A DNA stretch of 64,000 nt from Chloroflexota bacterium (GTDB taxonomy: Bacteria > Chloroflexota > Anaerolineae > UBA4142): contig JACRMI010000131.1 in assembly GCA_016215025.1 (NCBI GenBank), forward strand, positions 62,001-126,000, read 5' to 3'. Below are positions 17,547 to 27,581 of this stretch, one piece after another (the stretch's first letter is position 1; the number at the start of each line of letters is the position of its first letter). Below the pieces are notes generated by a model that worked only from the letters and a program-made list of their open reading frames with translations, was not told the origin of the DNA and made no database searches. Made by a program: the position numbers and the translations under genes.

Positions 17547-18727
17547 TTAGATTGAATTTCTAACTTGGATCGCTGATTTGTTATGGGTTCCGACAGCTTA
17601 TCAATTAAGACAGACCATTCAAAGCGGGCACGGTTTTGGGCGATTGCAGACCGAAAACTCGCCGCATATTGACCTCGAAAAAATCTTACGATGGCATTAG
17701 CAAGTTCCTCTGGATTTCCTGAATTGACAAGAAATCCATTTTCTCCGTCTTGGACTTCTTCTGCCATGCTACCAACACGACTTGCAACAACGGGAACTCC
17801 AAGACTAAATGCGAGTTGAAGAACTGCACTGCCAGTTGCATGACGATAAGGCAACACCACCAAATCAGCAGCAGAAAAATACATGGCGGCTTGGGCATTT
17901 GAAACATACTGATCTATTACTCGTACCTGAGACTCCAAGCCCAGTTCTTTAATTTGACGTTGGTACTTTTCTAATGACTCCCAAAACTCGCCAACGATCA
18001 AGAGCGTCAAAGGAATTTCGGATAAAATGAAGGGTAACGCATTTAACAAATCTCCCAAGCCCTTGTACGGGCGCACTATTCCGAAGAAAAGCGCCACGTT
18101 GCCTTCAATGTTCAGCGTGGCGTGGGCCTTTTCTCGCGTCCATGTTGACAAGTCAAACACTTGATAACTTGGTAGCGACACTCGCTCAACATGACTATGT
18201 GGTAACAGACGATGTGCTAAAACCTGATCGTCCAAATTATGCACAAAGAGATGATCGGCTTTACCTAGTGTCCAACGCGCAAGCACTGCATCAAACCAAT
18301 TTCGCTCATGTGGCATTACATTATGACAGATTACTACTGTCGGAATATGCAACAAACCAGCTTGGCGGATCAACCAAGCAGTCATAGGTGCCATGAATGG
18401 CACCCACCACTGCAAAACGATTAACCCTGGTTTCCACTCCAGCCAATCTTGTTTTACCCGAGACCAAGTTATTGGGTTCCATGGAACCAGCCATCTTCGT
18501 GAATCTATATCAATTAGCGGAGCTGGACTAGGATCAATTTGACTGCGTCCCGGGAATAGCCAACTTGGATATTGTTTTCGGAAACTGTAAAGACGAGTCG
18601 AACCCCTTTGACTGAAGTTAGTGGCAAGCAGAGAAGTGTAATGCGGTATTCCCCCCCGAAAGGGATAACAAGGTCCCACAATTCCAATATTCACGGTATC
18701 GTGGTCTTGCGCGTTACCTGATCTCAT
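17537..18727 (-). CDS. Glycosyltransferase family 4
   Basis: A 396-residue GT-B enzyme: NIGIVGPCYPFRGGIPHYTS is the N-terminal acceptor-domain loop and NVALFFGIVRPYKGLGDLLN (about residue 205) the beginning of the donor domain. The segment VVLPYRHATGSAVLQLAFSL replaces the usual EX7E with A/Q-containing residues (SAVLQLAF), as in several mannosyltransferase-like GT4 enzymes. It overlaps the upstream membrane protein gene by 14 bp and the downstream GT4 by 10 bp. Part of the same glycan assembly operon. Confidence 0.9.
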   Translation of the reverse strand: MRSGNAQDHDTVNIGIVGPCYPFRGGIPHYTSLLATNFSQRGSTRLYSFRKQYPSWLFPGRSQIDPSPAPLIDIDSRRWLVPWNPITWSRVKQDWLEWKPGLIVLQWWVPFMAPMTAWLIRQAGLLHIPTVVICHNVMPHERNWFDAVLARWTLGKADHLFVHNLDDQVLAHRLLPHSHVERVSLPSYQVFDLSTWTREKAHATLNIEGNVALFFGIVRPYKGLGDLLNALPFILSEIPLTLLIVGEFWESLEKYQRQIKELGLESQVRVIDQYVSNAQAAMYFSAADLVVLPYRHATGSAVLQLAFSLGVPVVASRVGSMAEEVQDGENGFLVNSGNPEELANAIVRFFRGQYAASFRSAIAQNRARFEWSVLIDKLSEPITNQRSKLEIQSKCK

Positions 18728-20558
18728 AGATTAGAACACCACCCACTTCTTGAACAAATTCCAACCGATTTAAAGAATTCAGGCCGGATTCAAAACGAGA
18801 CCAATCATCTTGAGGCGTGAAAACAAACGGTGACACCAACACATATCGTGTTCCCCACACTCTCAGCGTATTCAAAGCATCCTGCGAAGGAAAACCGCGC
18901 ACTGGATCGAGTCGTCCCTTAACCAGGGAAGTTTGAAAAGAAGGTTGCATGCCCCCGTATATCATGAGTTGGCGATTAAAGGTTTGATAAAGCATAGCGA
19001 TTGGATGGATGTTCTGTCTGAGTGGAAATTCAATGATCAATGATTGACTGGTTTGCGTAGATAGCCAAGCATCGACTGGTCTTGGTTTTGCTGGAGTCCA
19101 AGAAGAAATCTCATTGGGGATAACACTCCAGATTTCAAATGTCGCCAAACTAGCAATAATGAGAATAGCTATATATCGTGGAATTCGTGTTGACACAGCA
19201 TGCACGATTGCCAATATTCCAAAAGCTGCCAATACGATAACTGCCAAATCTGTCACCACACCAAATCGCAGTATAGCTCGAAGAGAGGAAGTATAGGGTA
19301 CAACGGCATACATTATCATGGCAGGAAGCGGAATAAAACCATAACCTGTCTCCACCAAGTTGGATAATGACTGGTCAAATCGACTTGCTAATAGCATGGT
19401 CAAGCCAGATTGATTCGCAAATTCTGTTACAGCCGAAGGCAAAGGAAACACGATCCTTTGATTATTCCAATGTAAGGTTGGGCCCAATGCAATGATAAAA
19501 CTCGCTAGAGCTAACACCAACCAAACTTGCACACTCCGCTTGCGGCGGTGTACCCACCCACCAATCACCGCAAGCACTAGAAATAACGAGCCTGTCATCA
19601 AATTACGCTCAATTCCGGCGCTCCATTGAAAAGGAAAAATCTGACGCACTGCTTTTCCCCATAGAGGATGTAAGGGATTTGGCTGAACAAAATCAGTGAT
19701 GTTTGCCGACCAACCGTCAAATTCGGAAAAAGAACGCTGCAGAGTTCCATTCTGATTTAATTGGATATAAGGTAAAGCGAACGGTAAGATGATAAAAGTT
19801 GCAATGAAGAAAAAAAATGTTCCTGCGCGCCACAAACGTCTGTCGCTTAGCGATTCACGCCATGGGTACGTTCGAATAGTCGTAAAAATAGTTAGGATCA
19901 CTAGACTAATGTAAAGATAATACCATGCTGCCAACGCATTCAAACCCAAAAAGATTCCAGCAAGGACACCATCCCTAACGCGGCGAAATAGAAGCAACCG
20001 ATCGGTGAATATCAACGTAAACACCAACCACTGAGTAGTCAGCAAGTTCAAATGACCAAAGAATCGCATCATCCGATATGGAATAATTGAAAAAGCAATA
20101 CCGCCTATCAAAGCGATCAAACGGTTCCGCGTAAGCTGAAAGATCAATTGATAAGCGGCGTATCCCGATAATATGAAAGAGCTAAGAGCCAGAAGGTTAT
20201 ATGAAACGACAGGTCCAGCCAATAGAGTAAATGGCAAGCCAAGGATCGTGTTTGCAGGCGTCATTTCATCACGCGCTAATTCCAAACCTACAGGATAATA
20301 CACTTCGTGGTTCACAAACGGGGACACTTGAAGCTCAAACAATGCTCGCTTAAACCACCATATCTCCCAGAAAAAGTACAGGTTATCACCTGGTGATCCC
20401 GGAATTTGGTCCGTCAAATGCAGAACGAGTGGAAAGGTAAATACCAAAATTACCATGGTAATGACGAGCAACACCCCAATTTCGCGCCATCCATCTTTGA
20501 AGATTAGACAACGCTCCTTCACCGGGAATGCAACCTTCACAGGGTTAACTCTGTCCAA
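18714..20558 (-). CDS. Large multi-pass membrane protein, GT-C-like
   Basis: The 614-residue protein has a short cytoplasmic N-terminus, about 12 membrane segments up to residue about 490 and a soluble extracytoplasmic C-terminal domain (about 490-614; MLYQTFNRQLMIYGGMQPSF). The first loop between TM1 and TM2 contains DQIPGSPGDNLYFFWEIWWF, an acidic periplasmic loop typical of GT-C lipid-phospho-sugar-dependent glycosyltransferases (PMT/ArnT/YfhO-like). It probably transfers a sugar from a polyprenyl-phosphate donor on the outer face, but this is a fold-level guess. It overlaps both neighbours by 14 bp. Confidence 0.8.
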   Translation of the reverse strand: MDRVNPVKVAFPVKERCLIFKDGWREIGVLLVITMVILVFTFPLVLHLTDQIPGSPGDNLYFFWEIWWFKRALFELQVSPFVNHEVYYPVGLELARDEMTPANTILGLPFTLLAGPVVSYNLLALSSFILSGYAAYQLIFQLTRNRLIALIGGIAFSIIPYRMMRFFGHLNLLTTQWLVFTLIFTDRLLLFRRVRDGVLAGIFLGLNALAAWYYLYISLVILTIFTTIRTYPWRESLSDRRLWRAGTFFFFIATFIILPFALPYIQLNQNGTLQRSFSEFDGWSANITDFVQPNPLHPLWGKAVRQIFPFQWSAGIERNLMTGSLFLVLAVIGGWVHRRKRSVQVWLVLALASFIIALGPTLHWNNQRIVFPLPSAVTEFANQSGLTMLLASRFDQSLSNLVETGYGFIPLPAMIMYAVVPYTSSLRAILRFGVVTDLAVIVLAAFGILAIVHAVSTRIPRYIAILIIASLATFEIWSVIPNEISSWTPAKPRPVDAWLSTQTSQSLIIEFPLRQNIHPIAMLYQTFNRQLMIYGGMQPSFQTSLVKGRLDPVRGFPSQDALNTLRVWGTRYVLVSPFVFTPQDDWSRFESGLNSLNRLEFVQEVGGVLIYEIR

Positions 20559-21135
20559 GATTGGGAACTAGAGACGGCAACATCCTTTTCTCCCCGACCG
20601 CAAATTGGTTAGCGCCAAATTGAAAAGGACGATACACACATAATCGCAATCCAACAGCTTCAAACGATTGTCGTAACTTATTCTCGTTTACGATTGAGTG
20701 GTGTTCGGCTACGGCTTCACGCGAAAAAATTCCCCAACGCGCGCCCAATCGATGAATTTCGTTTCCAAATGGAGTAGGCGTTGTAAGTACTACTCGTCCG
20801 TCATCTCGAAGGTAGATCACCAAAGAACTCAAGACTTTTGTGGGATTGAACCAGTGTTCAAAGACTGCAAGCAAAACCAAAGTATCAAATCGTCGAGTGC
20901 CCAAATCCACAACTTGATGTTCGACATCAAGTTGTAGAAATTCAAATGATGGGTAGGTTAAAGCTAACTTGGTAATAACCTCTGGGTTGTAATCAATTCC
21001 GACATAGTGATCCTGCAAAGTAATCATCGGCGGAATAGGAGTATAACCGCAACCGACTTCCAATACGTCGCCACGAATAAAAGGCATTGCCATTTGATAT
21101 CGCCTGCGATTAAGATATTGTGACACGTCACGCAT
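20545..21135 (-). CDS. Class I SAM-dependent methyltransferase
   Basis: A compact 196-residue methyltransferase. DVLEVGCGYTPIPPMI (about residues 24-39) is motif I and YVGIDYNPEVITKL motif II; RFDTLVLLAVFEHWFNPTKV carries the acidic post-I strand and the typical FEH segment. The protein resembles small Methyltransf_11/12-type enzymes from glycan operons. It directly abuts the 825-residue membrane protein gene and overlaps the GT-C-like gene by 14 bp. The substrate could be a sugar or a lipid-linked intermediate; the sequence does not say. Confidence 0.85.
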   Translation of the reverse strand: MRDVSQYLNRRRYQMAMPFIRGDVLEVGCGYTPIPPMITLQDHYVGIDYNPEVITKLALTYPSFEFLQLDVEHQVVDLGTRRFDTLVLLAVFEHWFNPTKVLSSLVIYLRDDGRVVLTTPTPFGNEIHRLGARWGIFSREAVAEHHSIVNENKLRQSFEAVGLRLCVYRPFQFGANQFAVGEKRMLPSLVPNLGQS

Positions 21136-23613
21136 TTAATTCGCCACCTCAAAGATCCATACACGATCCTGCTGATAGGCAAGTCGATAATGAGCACTGG
21201 CAAGCAGTTGTTGAGGATTTAGAATAGAGGGTCCATCATAATTCACGCGCCCTTGGCGTTGTCCAATATAGACATAGGTAATACCTCGCTCACGAAGCAT
21301 CGCTAATACGTCTGAATGATCGATACCCTTGCGAAGAATTTCAGCAGGCAGAGCGTTTATCCATTGACGATAATCCGGACGTATTCCCACTTCAGTACCA
21401 TAGTTTAATGGTGGTAAGTTTGTTTGACGTTTCGTAAGCAGAGGCAACCACCAACCACCGTCTGAACCAACAATCAGAGAACTCCCAAACGCTGAAAATG
21501 AATTCACTAGTATACGTGCATTATTGGGCGTATTGAGTTGGATCCAATTTGCGGCGCGAATATCGGCACGCGTGACAAGAGCAGATTGCATTGGGATTAT
21601 ATCGTCTAGACGTTCGCTTGCGCCCCATGCAGAGCCACCTATCATCAATAATAAAAGACCGAGTGATGGAATTGTCTTGGTCATAGCCAGAGTCCACGTG
21701 GCCGTTATACTCCCAGGATTGAACTTCTCTTTCCATGTGTCTAGTATCCAACTTAGTGCACTTCCGAGTAAGATGCCAGCAGGTAAATATGACATAATAA
21801 AAATTGTAAAATTATTGATCACACCTTCGCCCGGTAAACGTAACCAATGTGGATTCGATGCAAGCAGGTTGGCAAACCACCACAAACAGATTACGGCAAC
21901 CTTTCTGTCACGTCGCCACAATCCCCAACCTATAGACAATAACAAAAGTAACCAAAAACCATTGGGCAAATAAGTTCCTAGGTCCCCAATCCCATTATAA
22001 GCTTGCATCCATGCTGATTCGGGTGCGGCTGCCTTAGTCAATTGATTGGCAAAGTTGGTAGAGATTTTTCCTGCAAACGTGTGAATATACCATGGCAGAA
22101 AGATTAAAGCTCCACCAATTCCCATCACGAACGTTTCCCTAATAAAACTAACCAACGATTTGTGTCGTACTTCAATCACAAAATATACGATCAAGAAAAA
22201 TATCGCAATAATCAAAATGCGGTAATGAGCAAGTGCTAATCCGCCCCATGACAACCACGCCAAAACAGCAAGTCGCCGGCTGAAATCCTGCGAATCAAAT
22301 ATAGTCCACGCGACCAATACAGTTAACGGTAAAATTACTTGACCTGCCAACTGAGTATAACGTCCCCAGTTCACATAGTACATTGGCATCGGCGACAATA
22401 AACCAGCGATCAATATTGCAATAATTCCTGCCCATTGATTGCCACCGCTAACTCGAATCGTCAAAGGATAGATAGCCAGAACCGCTAGAACGTTCAAGAT
22501 TTGCCCTACCCACAGTGTTGCGCGCGGTAAGCTAGTATCCGTAATCCAATGGAACGCTGTAACGGCTGAGTGAAATCCGAAATGATAAGTAAAAGTTTGC
22601 AGGTCAGCATAAGGTTGCCAAGAATCGAATAGACCGCCATGGTCGACCATCAATTGAGCGATCATCGTATGCTGGTATGAATCACCCCACAGCGGGATAT
22701 CAATCGAGCGAATGGCCAAAAAACGGACTCCAATAATCAGTGCAATCAAGAGAATGAATGCTAGATCACTCCACATTCTACTCGATTGTTGCCACCTACG
22801 CCATGTTATGTTCCGATCGCTCAGTCGCGCATTTCGATTCCGCCAGACCAATCCACCGATTGCTAAAACCGCTGGCACCCACGCGTACAGAAAACCCAAA
22901 TGCAAATCAAATATCGCCGTCCACAGTAACAATATCGGATAGAGAGCAACACTCGCTCCGCCTGCCAATCCTAAACGCTCGCCCCATGATAGGGATTCCC
23001 AAGCAGGGAATAATAGCGCAAGAATTGCCCAACCCGGCAAAACAAAAAGTAAAATTCCAATGACAACAACTTGGATCCAAATAAATACTTCGAACATCCA
23101 ACCAATTATTCTCTGAAACGGATCATAAATCAGGTGAAACGACATCTGCGCATCGACAGGAGTACCATTCTGATATAACGCACCATCGAGATAAGTATCA
23201 CCCACAGTTGTACCTACTTCATACTTGCTATTTCCTTCAACATCGAGAAGCAAAAAGTAATCGTGTCCACGTGAATCATTTTGAGGAGCAAAATCAAAAT
23301 GATAAAACGCCGGCATACTTATGACCGACGCTGAAATACTAGTTGTGATAATATCTTGGTCCGCTTGAGCGCCTGCTCGCAGATGTAAATGAATCTCGCC
23401 ACTGACTGGTCCATCCGGCGCAATAAAAAGCTCTATGCCGGTCAATCCCTGATCGTGCGTCGTGAATGTTTGACCAAGAATTTGATCAGATTGAAGGGAC
23501 TGGCGCATTGGCGGCAATGTGGTTTTTATATTTTGCGGAAGAAGCGAACAAGCTGCCAAGGGAAAAACTAGCAAGGCAGCTAATATAATGCGTCTTTGGA
23601 AAAAATAAATCAT
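21136..23613 (-). CDS. Very large membrane protein, GT-C-like, with N-terminal beta-sandwich (paralogue of 33719-35938)
   Basis: The 825-residue protein starts with a lipoprotein-like signal, [20 protein letters not shown]. Residues about 40-165 form an extracytoplasmic beta-sandwich ([27 protein letters not shown]-type strands). About 13 transmembrane helices follow. [18 protein letters not shown] in the first large loop and [20 protein letters not shown] are conserved with the second copy at 33719-35938. The last 150 residues are soluble ([32 protein letters not shown]). The plan suggests a GT-C membrane glycosyltransferase of unknown specificity. It overlaps the GT2 gene upstream by 4 bp. 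Confidence 0.82.
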   Translation of the reverse strand: MIYFFQRRIILAALLVFPLAACSLLPQNIKTTLPPMRQSLQSDQILGQTFTTHDQGLTGIELFIAPDGPVSGEIHLHLRAGAQADQDIITTSISASVISMPAFYHFDFAPQNDSRGHDYFLLLDVEGNSKYEVGTTVGDTYLDGALYQNGTPVDAQMSFHLIYDPFQRIIGWMFEVFIWIQVVVIGILLFVLPGWAILALLFPAWESLSWGERLGLAGGASVALYPILLLWTAIFDLHLGFLYAWVPAVLAIGGLVWRNRNARLSDRNITWRRWQQSSRMWSDLAFILLIALIIGVRFLAIRSIDIPLWGDSYQHTMIAQLMVDHGGLFDSWQPYADLQTFTYHFGFHSAVTAFHWITDTSLPRATLWVGQILNVLAVLAIYPLTIRVSGGNQWAGIIAILIAGLLSPMPMYYVNWGRYTQLAGQVILPLTVLVAWTIFDSQDFSRRLAVLAWLSWGGLALAHYRILIIAIFFLIVYFVIEVRHKSLVSFIRETFVMGIGGALIFLPWYIHTFAGKISTNFANQLTKAAAPESAWMQAYNGIGDLGTYLPNGFWLLLLLSIGWGLWRRDRKVAVICLWWFANLLASNPHWLRLPGEGVINNFTIFIMSYLPAGILLGSALSWILDTWKEKFNPGSITATWTLAMTKTIPSLGLLLLMIGGSAWGASERLDDIIPMQSALVTRADIRAANWIQLNTPNNARILVNSFSAFGSSLIVGSDGGWWLPLLTKRQTNLPPLNYGTEVGIRPDYRQWINALPAEILRKGIDHSDVLAMLRERGITYVYIGQRQGRVNYDGPSILNPQQLLASAHYRLAYQQDRVWIFEVAN

Positions 23614-24587
23614 TGAGTGTCGTCGGACTGTGATTGGGTCTCAGAGAAATTATCCAATTCGAGCTTACGAATCCGGTACAAAACCTCTTCCAGGATTTTG
23701 CGATTAAAGCCAATCAAATCAGCTAACAAGCCGATGAGCAGAATTTGAAAGCCAACAATAATCAAGATGGCTGCCAAGATAACGGACTGGACATGGCCCA
23801 TACCCTGGTTATTAAAATAGAAAAACAGAAAACGAATGCCGAAAAAGAGTCCTCCGATGATCATGATCAATCCGGAGGCTGAAAAAATTTGCAAAGGACG
23901 ATACATGGTGTAAGCTCGCAAAATGTCCGCCGTTGAATGGGATATATAGTCGGAGATTCCTTGCATCAAACGCGACGGACGGGTTGGAGGATTGGTCCGA
24001 ACGGGTACAAATTCGATAGCCATCCGCCGGCTACCAGCCTGAATTAATGTTTCTAGTGTATAAGAGTAATTACTTAACACCAAAGTACGTAATGCCGCAT
24101 CGCGTGTTAGTGCACGAAAGCCACTCGTTGCATCGGGGACTCGATAACCCGAAGCTTGACCAATGACCCAACTTCCCAACTGTTGCAATATGCGCTTGCT
24201 TGATGAAAAAGCAGTCATTGTCGCTACGCCTCGATCACCAACGACCAAATCTACGCCCTTGCTCAGGATGGGTTCGATCAAGCACGGAATGTCATCCGCC
24301 GAGTACTGGTGATCTGCATCTGTATTAACAATGATATCCGCACCACATTCCAATGCTGCTTCCAGCCCAGCGACGAAAGCTGCCGCAAGCCCCATGTGCC
24401 TCGGCAACTTGATAATGTGATGCACTCCAGCGAAGTGCGCTACATGAACTGTTTCGTCGGTGCTTCCATCATCAATCACCAAATATTCGATTGAATCAAT
24501 CCCTGCAATTTCGCGTGGGAGCGCCTGTACCGTTTCACCAAGAGTTCCCGCTTCATTGTAACAGGGAATTTGAATAACCAGTTTCAA
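23610..24587 (-). CDS. Polyprenyl-phosphate sugar transferase, DPM1/GtrB-like GT2
   Basis: A 325-residue family 2 glycosyltransferase of the dolichol-phosphate-mannose synthase class. [20 protein letters not shown] is the nucleotide loop. [10 protein letters not shown] and [20 protein letters not shown] give the metal-binding DxD-like site. [15 protein letters not shown] is the acceptor helix region. Two C-terminal transmembrane segments (about residues 235-255 and 270-295) anchor it as in GtrB. It would charge undecaprenyl phosphate with a sugar for the downstream GT-C-like enzymes. First gene of the 11.6-24.6 kb operon, only 34 bp from a divergent gene. Confidence 0.92.
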   Translation of the reverse strand: MKLVIQIPCYNEAGTLGETVQALPREIAGIDSIEYLVIDDGSTDETVHVAHFAGVHHIIKLPRHMGLAAAFVAGLEAALECGADIIVNTDADHQYSADDIPCLIEPILSKGVDLVVGDRGVATMTAFSSSKRILQQLGSWVIGQASGYRVPDATSGFRALTRDAALRTLVLSNYSYTLETLIQAGSRRMAIEFVPVRTNPPTRPSRLMQGISDYISHSTADILRAYTMYRPLQIFSASGLIMIIGGLFFGIRFLFFYFNNQGMGHVQSVILAAILIIVGFQILLIGLLADLIGFNRKILEEVLYRIRKLELDNFSETQSQSDDTQ

Positions 24588-24621
24588 AAAAACCTTCAGT
24601 ATTCTGGGAGACTATGATATA

Positions 24622-26013
24622 ATGATCGTCATGTCTACCGCATCAACGCCACACCGCTTGCTATTAATTCTAATCTATTGCATCTACTGTCTGTTGGCAA
24701 CTATGTATGCAGTTCTAGTGCCACCGTGGGAAGCACCAGACGAACCGGCGCATTATCGGTATGTGTCTGAGCTTGCCTCACGTTGGCGACCTGCGGTTAA
24801 TTCAGGGATTAGGCAAAAAGCATCTTTTGCTAAAGACTATGACTTTATTTCTTCAAATTACGAGTGGACTTATCCAGCTCTAGGGTATGTGCCTGCAGCT
24901 CTGGCATATGCAACTATTCACGCCCTCGCTCCTCAAAGTTTGCCTACAAACATACCACCTCAAAATACTCGATATTCCCAGGACTCGAAACAACTCAATC
25001 TATTCCTTCATCCCAATAATCGTGTGTGGGATGTCTGGTATGGCAATGAAGGGTTGCTCGCCATCCGCATATTTCTTGCACTTTGGGGATTGGGTGTTCT
25101 CTATGCAACCACCCGAGTAGGTAATCTGCTTGATTCTAGCGGGTTACTTGCTGTCGTTGCCTCCGGGCTCGTCGCGTTTCTACCTCAATTTACTTTTATA
25201 AACGCTTCGGTGCGCAGCGACACGATCACTAATGTGGTTGCTGGATTCACCTTGTTACTTGCAGTTCAACTGCAGTTCAGACCTAACCAAATCAATCGAT
25301 CTGCCTTGGTATTAGGTATCCTGATAGGCGCCGGCACGCTATGCAAGTATACTTTTCTTTTTATTCTTCCAATAGCTATTATCGCAATTCCCCTTAGCCA
25401 ACCACGCTTTCCGACTAGTTGGACTAAGCCACTCTTTTGTATGCTCATTCCCTTTGCAATATTGATCGGCGCTTACTATTTGTCTTTTGAAGAAGCAAGA
25501 ATCGCTCTGGCGTACACGCTCAATAACAGTCTTACTCCAAAAAGTGCTGCCTTCTTCTGGGAACATCTGGGACTGGCTCTCGAATTATTTTTTATTACTT
25601 TGTTCTATGCGGGCTTTGGCTGGGCAAATGTAATTCCCCCGGCAGCGTGGGCGCGGTTGGCATTAGGCGCTTGGCTCATTGGTACAATCATCACGTTAGT
25701 CCAAGCTTTCAAGTGGATAAAGATACAAAATTCCCCAGCTGCGCTTCGCGCCATCGTGCTCCTAACCCTCAGTTTGCTTTTTGCCATAACCGGGGTATTC
25801 GGATTGAATCTTTCTCAATTTCAACCCCAAGGAAGATTTCTATTCCCCACATTGGTCGCTTGGGCAATCGTGTGCCTCTGGGGTGCCTGGCAGATTCTCT
25901 CTCTGCGTGGAAAGATAATTCTTGGCATCTCTTCCGTCGGCTTTATGCTAGCATTTAATCTATATGCTATCTTTTTTACCTTAATTCCGGCCTATTACCA
26001 CGGAATACCCTAG
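24622..26013 (+). CDS. DUF2142-like multi-pass membrane protein
   Basis: The 463-residue protein has about 11 hydrophobic segments. VPPWEAPDEPAHYRYVSELA directly after the first helix is the signature of DUF2142 and related GT-C-like proteins, where the acidic DEPxH loop faces outward. Later helices contain FLPQFTFINASVRSDTITNV. It is predicted to be a membrane glycosyltransferase-like protein, but no reaction has been proven for the family. ATG 24631 is a possible alternative start. It is the only plus-strand gene between two minus-strand glycan operons and converges on the exported hydrolase-like gene with 13 bp between them. Confidence 0.8.
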   Translation: MIVMSTASTPHRLLLILIYCIYCLLATMYAVLVPPWEAPDEPAHYRYVSELASRWRPAVNSGIRQKASFAKDYDFISSNYEWTYPALGYVPAALAYATIHALAPQSLPTNIPPQNTRYSQDSKQLNLFLHPNNRVWDVWYGNEGLLAIRIFLALWGLGVLYATTRVGNLLDSSGLLAVVASGLVAFLPQFTFINASVRSDTITNVVAGFTLLLAVQLQFRPNQINRSALVLGILIGAGTLCKYTFLFILPIAIIAIPLSQPRFPTSWTKPLFCMLIPFAILIGAYYLSFEEARIALAYTLNNSLTPKSAAFFWEHLGLALELFFITLFYAGFGWANVIPPAAWARLALGAWLIGTIITLVQAFKWIKIQNSPAALRAIVLLTLSLLFAITGVFGLNLSQFQPQGRFLFPTLVAWAIVCLWGAWQILSLRGKIILGISSVGFMLAFNLYAIFFTLIPAYYHGIP

Positions 26014-26026
26014 TCATTCGAATTCG

Positions 26027-27562
26027 CTACCGCTTTGCGGGAAGACAAATCTTCGACTCATTTTTCAGCTTTGGTGCGAGCCCTCGGTTTACCACGTTTC
26101 CCCAGAACCCCGGAGAAGGTTCATAAAACAAAAGACGAATTTGTTTGGAATTGTCACAATCACTGAGAGACGTTCCCCCACCTGGCTTTGCCATTATTGG
26201 ATTGTGGACTTGAGATTGGATAGGCAGCCTCTTTCCTAGTACTAGTGCATATGGTTTTGTCGCACCTAGAGGCAAGGACTGAACATAGTGCGTCCAGTAA
26301 TAACCCAGAGCTGTAATCCCTTTGGGATTTCCTCCTTTTGCTACATATAACCCAGAGTAAAAAAGAGCCCCATTAAAGTCCATTGCGAATCCGGATCCAT
26401 TTCCAAAATCTTCGATTTTCCCAGCATCATAGTCAAGACTCCACCAATTCCACCGTTGCACCAAACGATAACCATCTAAAGGATAGCCGAGATTGACATC
26501 CGTATGATTCAAAAAATAGTCGAACGATGGGTACATCATATTATCGCGTACTTGCTCTTTGGTAAATGGGCAGCCCGATGTATTTGGCCAAGTGTCGCAC
26601 AATATCCAATCTGGCATATTCACGCCATACTCAGTCATAATCAGAGGTTTATTTTGCTCGCCATGTGCTTTCATCCAGGATCGGAATGAAACGATTTGGT
26701 CGGTAACCATAGAGAAATTTATGTTGTCCAATTCGGTATAGGTCATCCCAATTGTAGCCGAAATGCCAGCGGGGATAGCTGCCCCCCAACTATTAGGATC
26801 TTCGGGCAAAACAAACACATGGATGTTCCAAACATCTACTGGCATTGTTTGACTAAAAGTTTGCGAGTAGGCATTCCAAACCCGATCAAGATACTGAAGC
26901 CGCAAGGGAGTTACTTCGACCAATCCAGCGATGGCAAATTGAGCTGTAGGATCGATGCTCAAGACACCATTTCGTATATCGTTATAAGCTTGAGCATAAA
27001 CCTCAGGCAAAATCTCGTCTTGGCGTCCACTACTCCAATCCCTTCGCTCGATTTCGTTGCCAATTACCCACAACATACCCGGTCGGGATGTCGCCGCCAA
27101 GTTAATCGTATTCCAGCTTGGTGACACTGTGTAGGTATAAGGTTCCACGTACGGACAAGTTATGCACCACGTAGTCCAACTCACGCCATCGCTAGCTAAT
27201 TTCCATTGCTTGAGACGTACCATCGGAATATATTCCGTGCCATAAGGTTGGGGGGCATTGTTAATAACTTGCCAATTCGTATACCACCCCAAGCGCAAAT
27301 TTTGAGCTCCGTAGACATCATAGTCCGCAAGAGGAACTTGCGCGACCGCGGTACCAAAACGCCACAGCGGTAATGGAACCGAGTAATTCTTCATCACAAG
27401 CGGCAAATAGACCACGCTGTTTTCCGTGGCTCTAGTCAATGAATTGGAAGCACCTTGACTTGGAATAGACGCAGCTTTACTATTCTCGCTTTGCTTCACG
27501 AAAAGTGCCAAGCTAATTAAGAAAACCAAGAGTAGTGCCATAACTCGTTTGAACATGTGCAA
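26027..27562 (-). CDS. Exported clan GH-A-like glycoside hydrolase
   Basis: A 511-residue exported protein: a signal-anchor (MALLLVFLISLALFVKQ), then VVYLPLVMKNY, a motif common in Chloroflexota exported proteins. A TIM-barrel-like domain follows. MLWVIGNEIERRDW carries the Asn-Glu of a clan GH-A acid/base and LIMTEYGVNMP the probable nucleophile Glu. VDVWNIHVFVLPEDPNSWG is shared with the tandem paralogue downstream of the next promoterless gap. It may trim or cross-link the surface glycan; substrate unknown. It is the last gene of the 26-36 kb operon, 19 bp after the paralogue. Confidence 0.8.
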   Translation of the reverse strand: MHMFKRVMALLLVFLISLALFVKQSENSKAASIPSQGASNSLTRATENSVVYLPLVMKNYSVPLPLWRFGTAVAQVPLADYDVYGAQNLRLGWYTNWQVINNAPQPYGTEYIPMVRLKQWKLASDGVSWTTWCITCPYVEPYTYTVSPSWNTINLAATSRPGMLWVIGNEIERRDWSSGRQDEILPEVYAQAYNDIRNGVLSIDPTAQFAIAGLVEVTPLRLQYLDRVWNAYSQTFSQTMPVDVWNIHVFVLPEDPNSWGAAIPAGISATIGMTYTELDNINFSMVTDQIVSFRSWMKAHGEQNKPLIMTEYGVNMPDWILCDTWPNTSGCPFTKEQVRDNMMYPSFDYFLNHTDVNLGYPLDGYRLVQRWNWWSLDYDAGKIEDFGNGSGFAMDFNGALFYSGLYVAKGGNPKGITALGYYWTHYVQSLPLGATKPYALVLGKRLPIQSQVHNPIMAKPGGGTSLSDCDNSKQIRLLFYEPSPGFWGNVVNRGLAPKLKNESKICLPAKR

Positions 27563-27581
27563 ATTACCTTATCGAGATTAG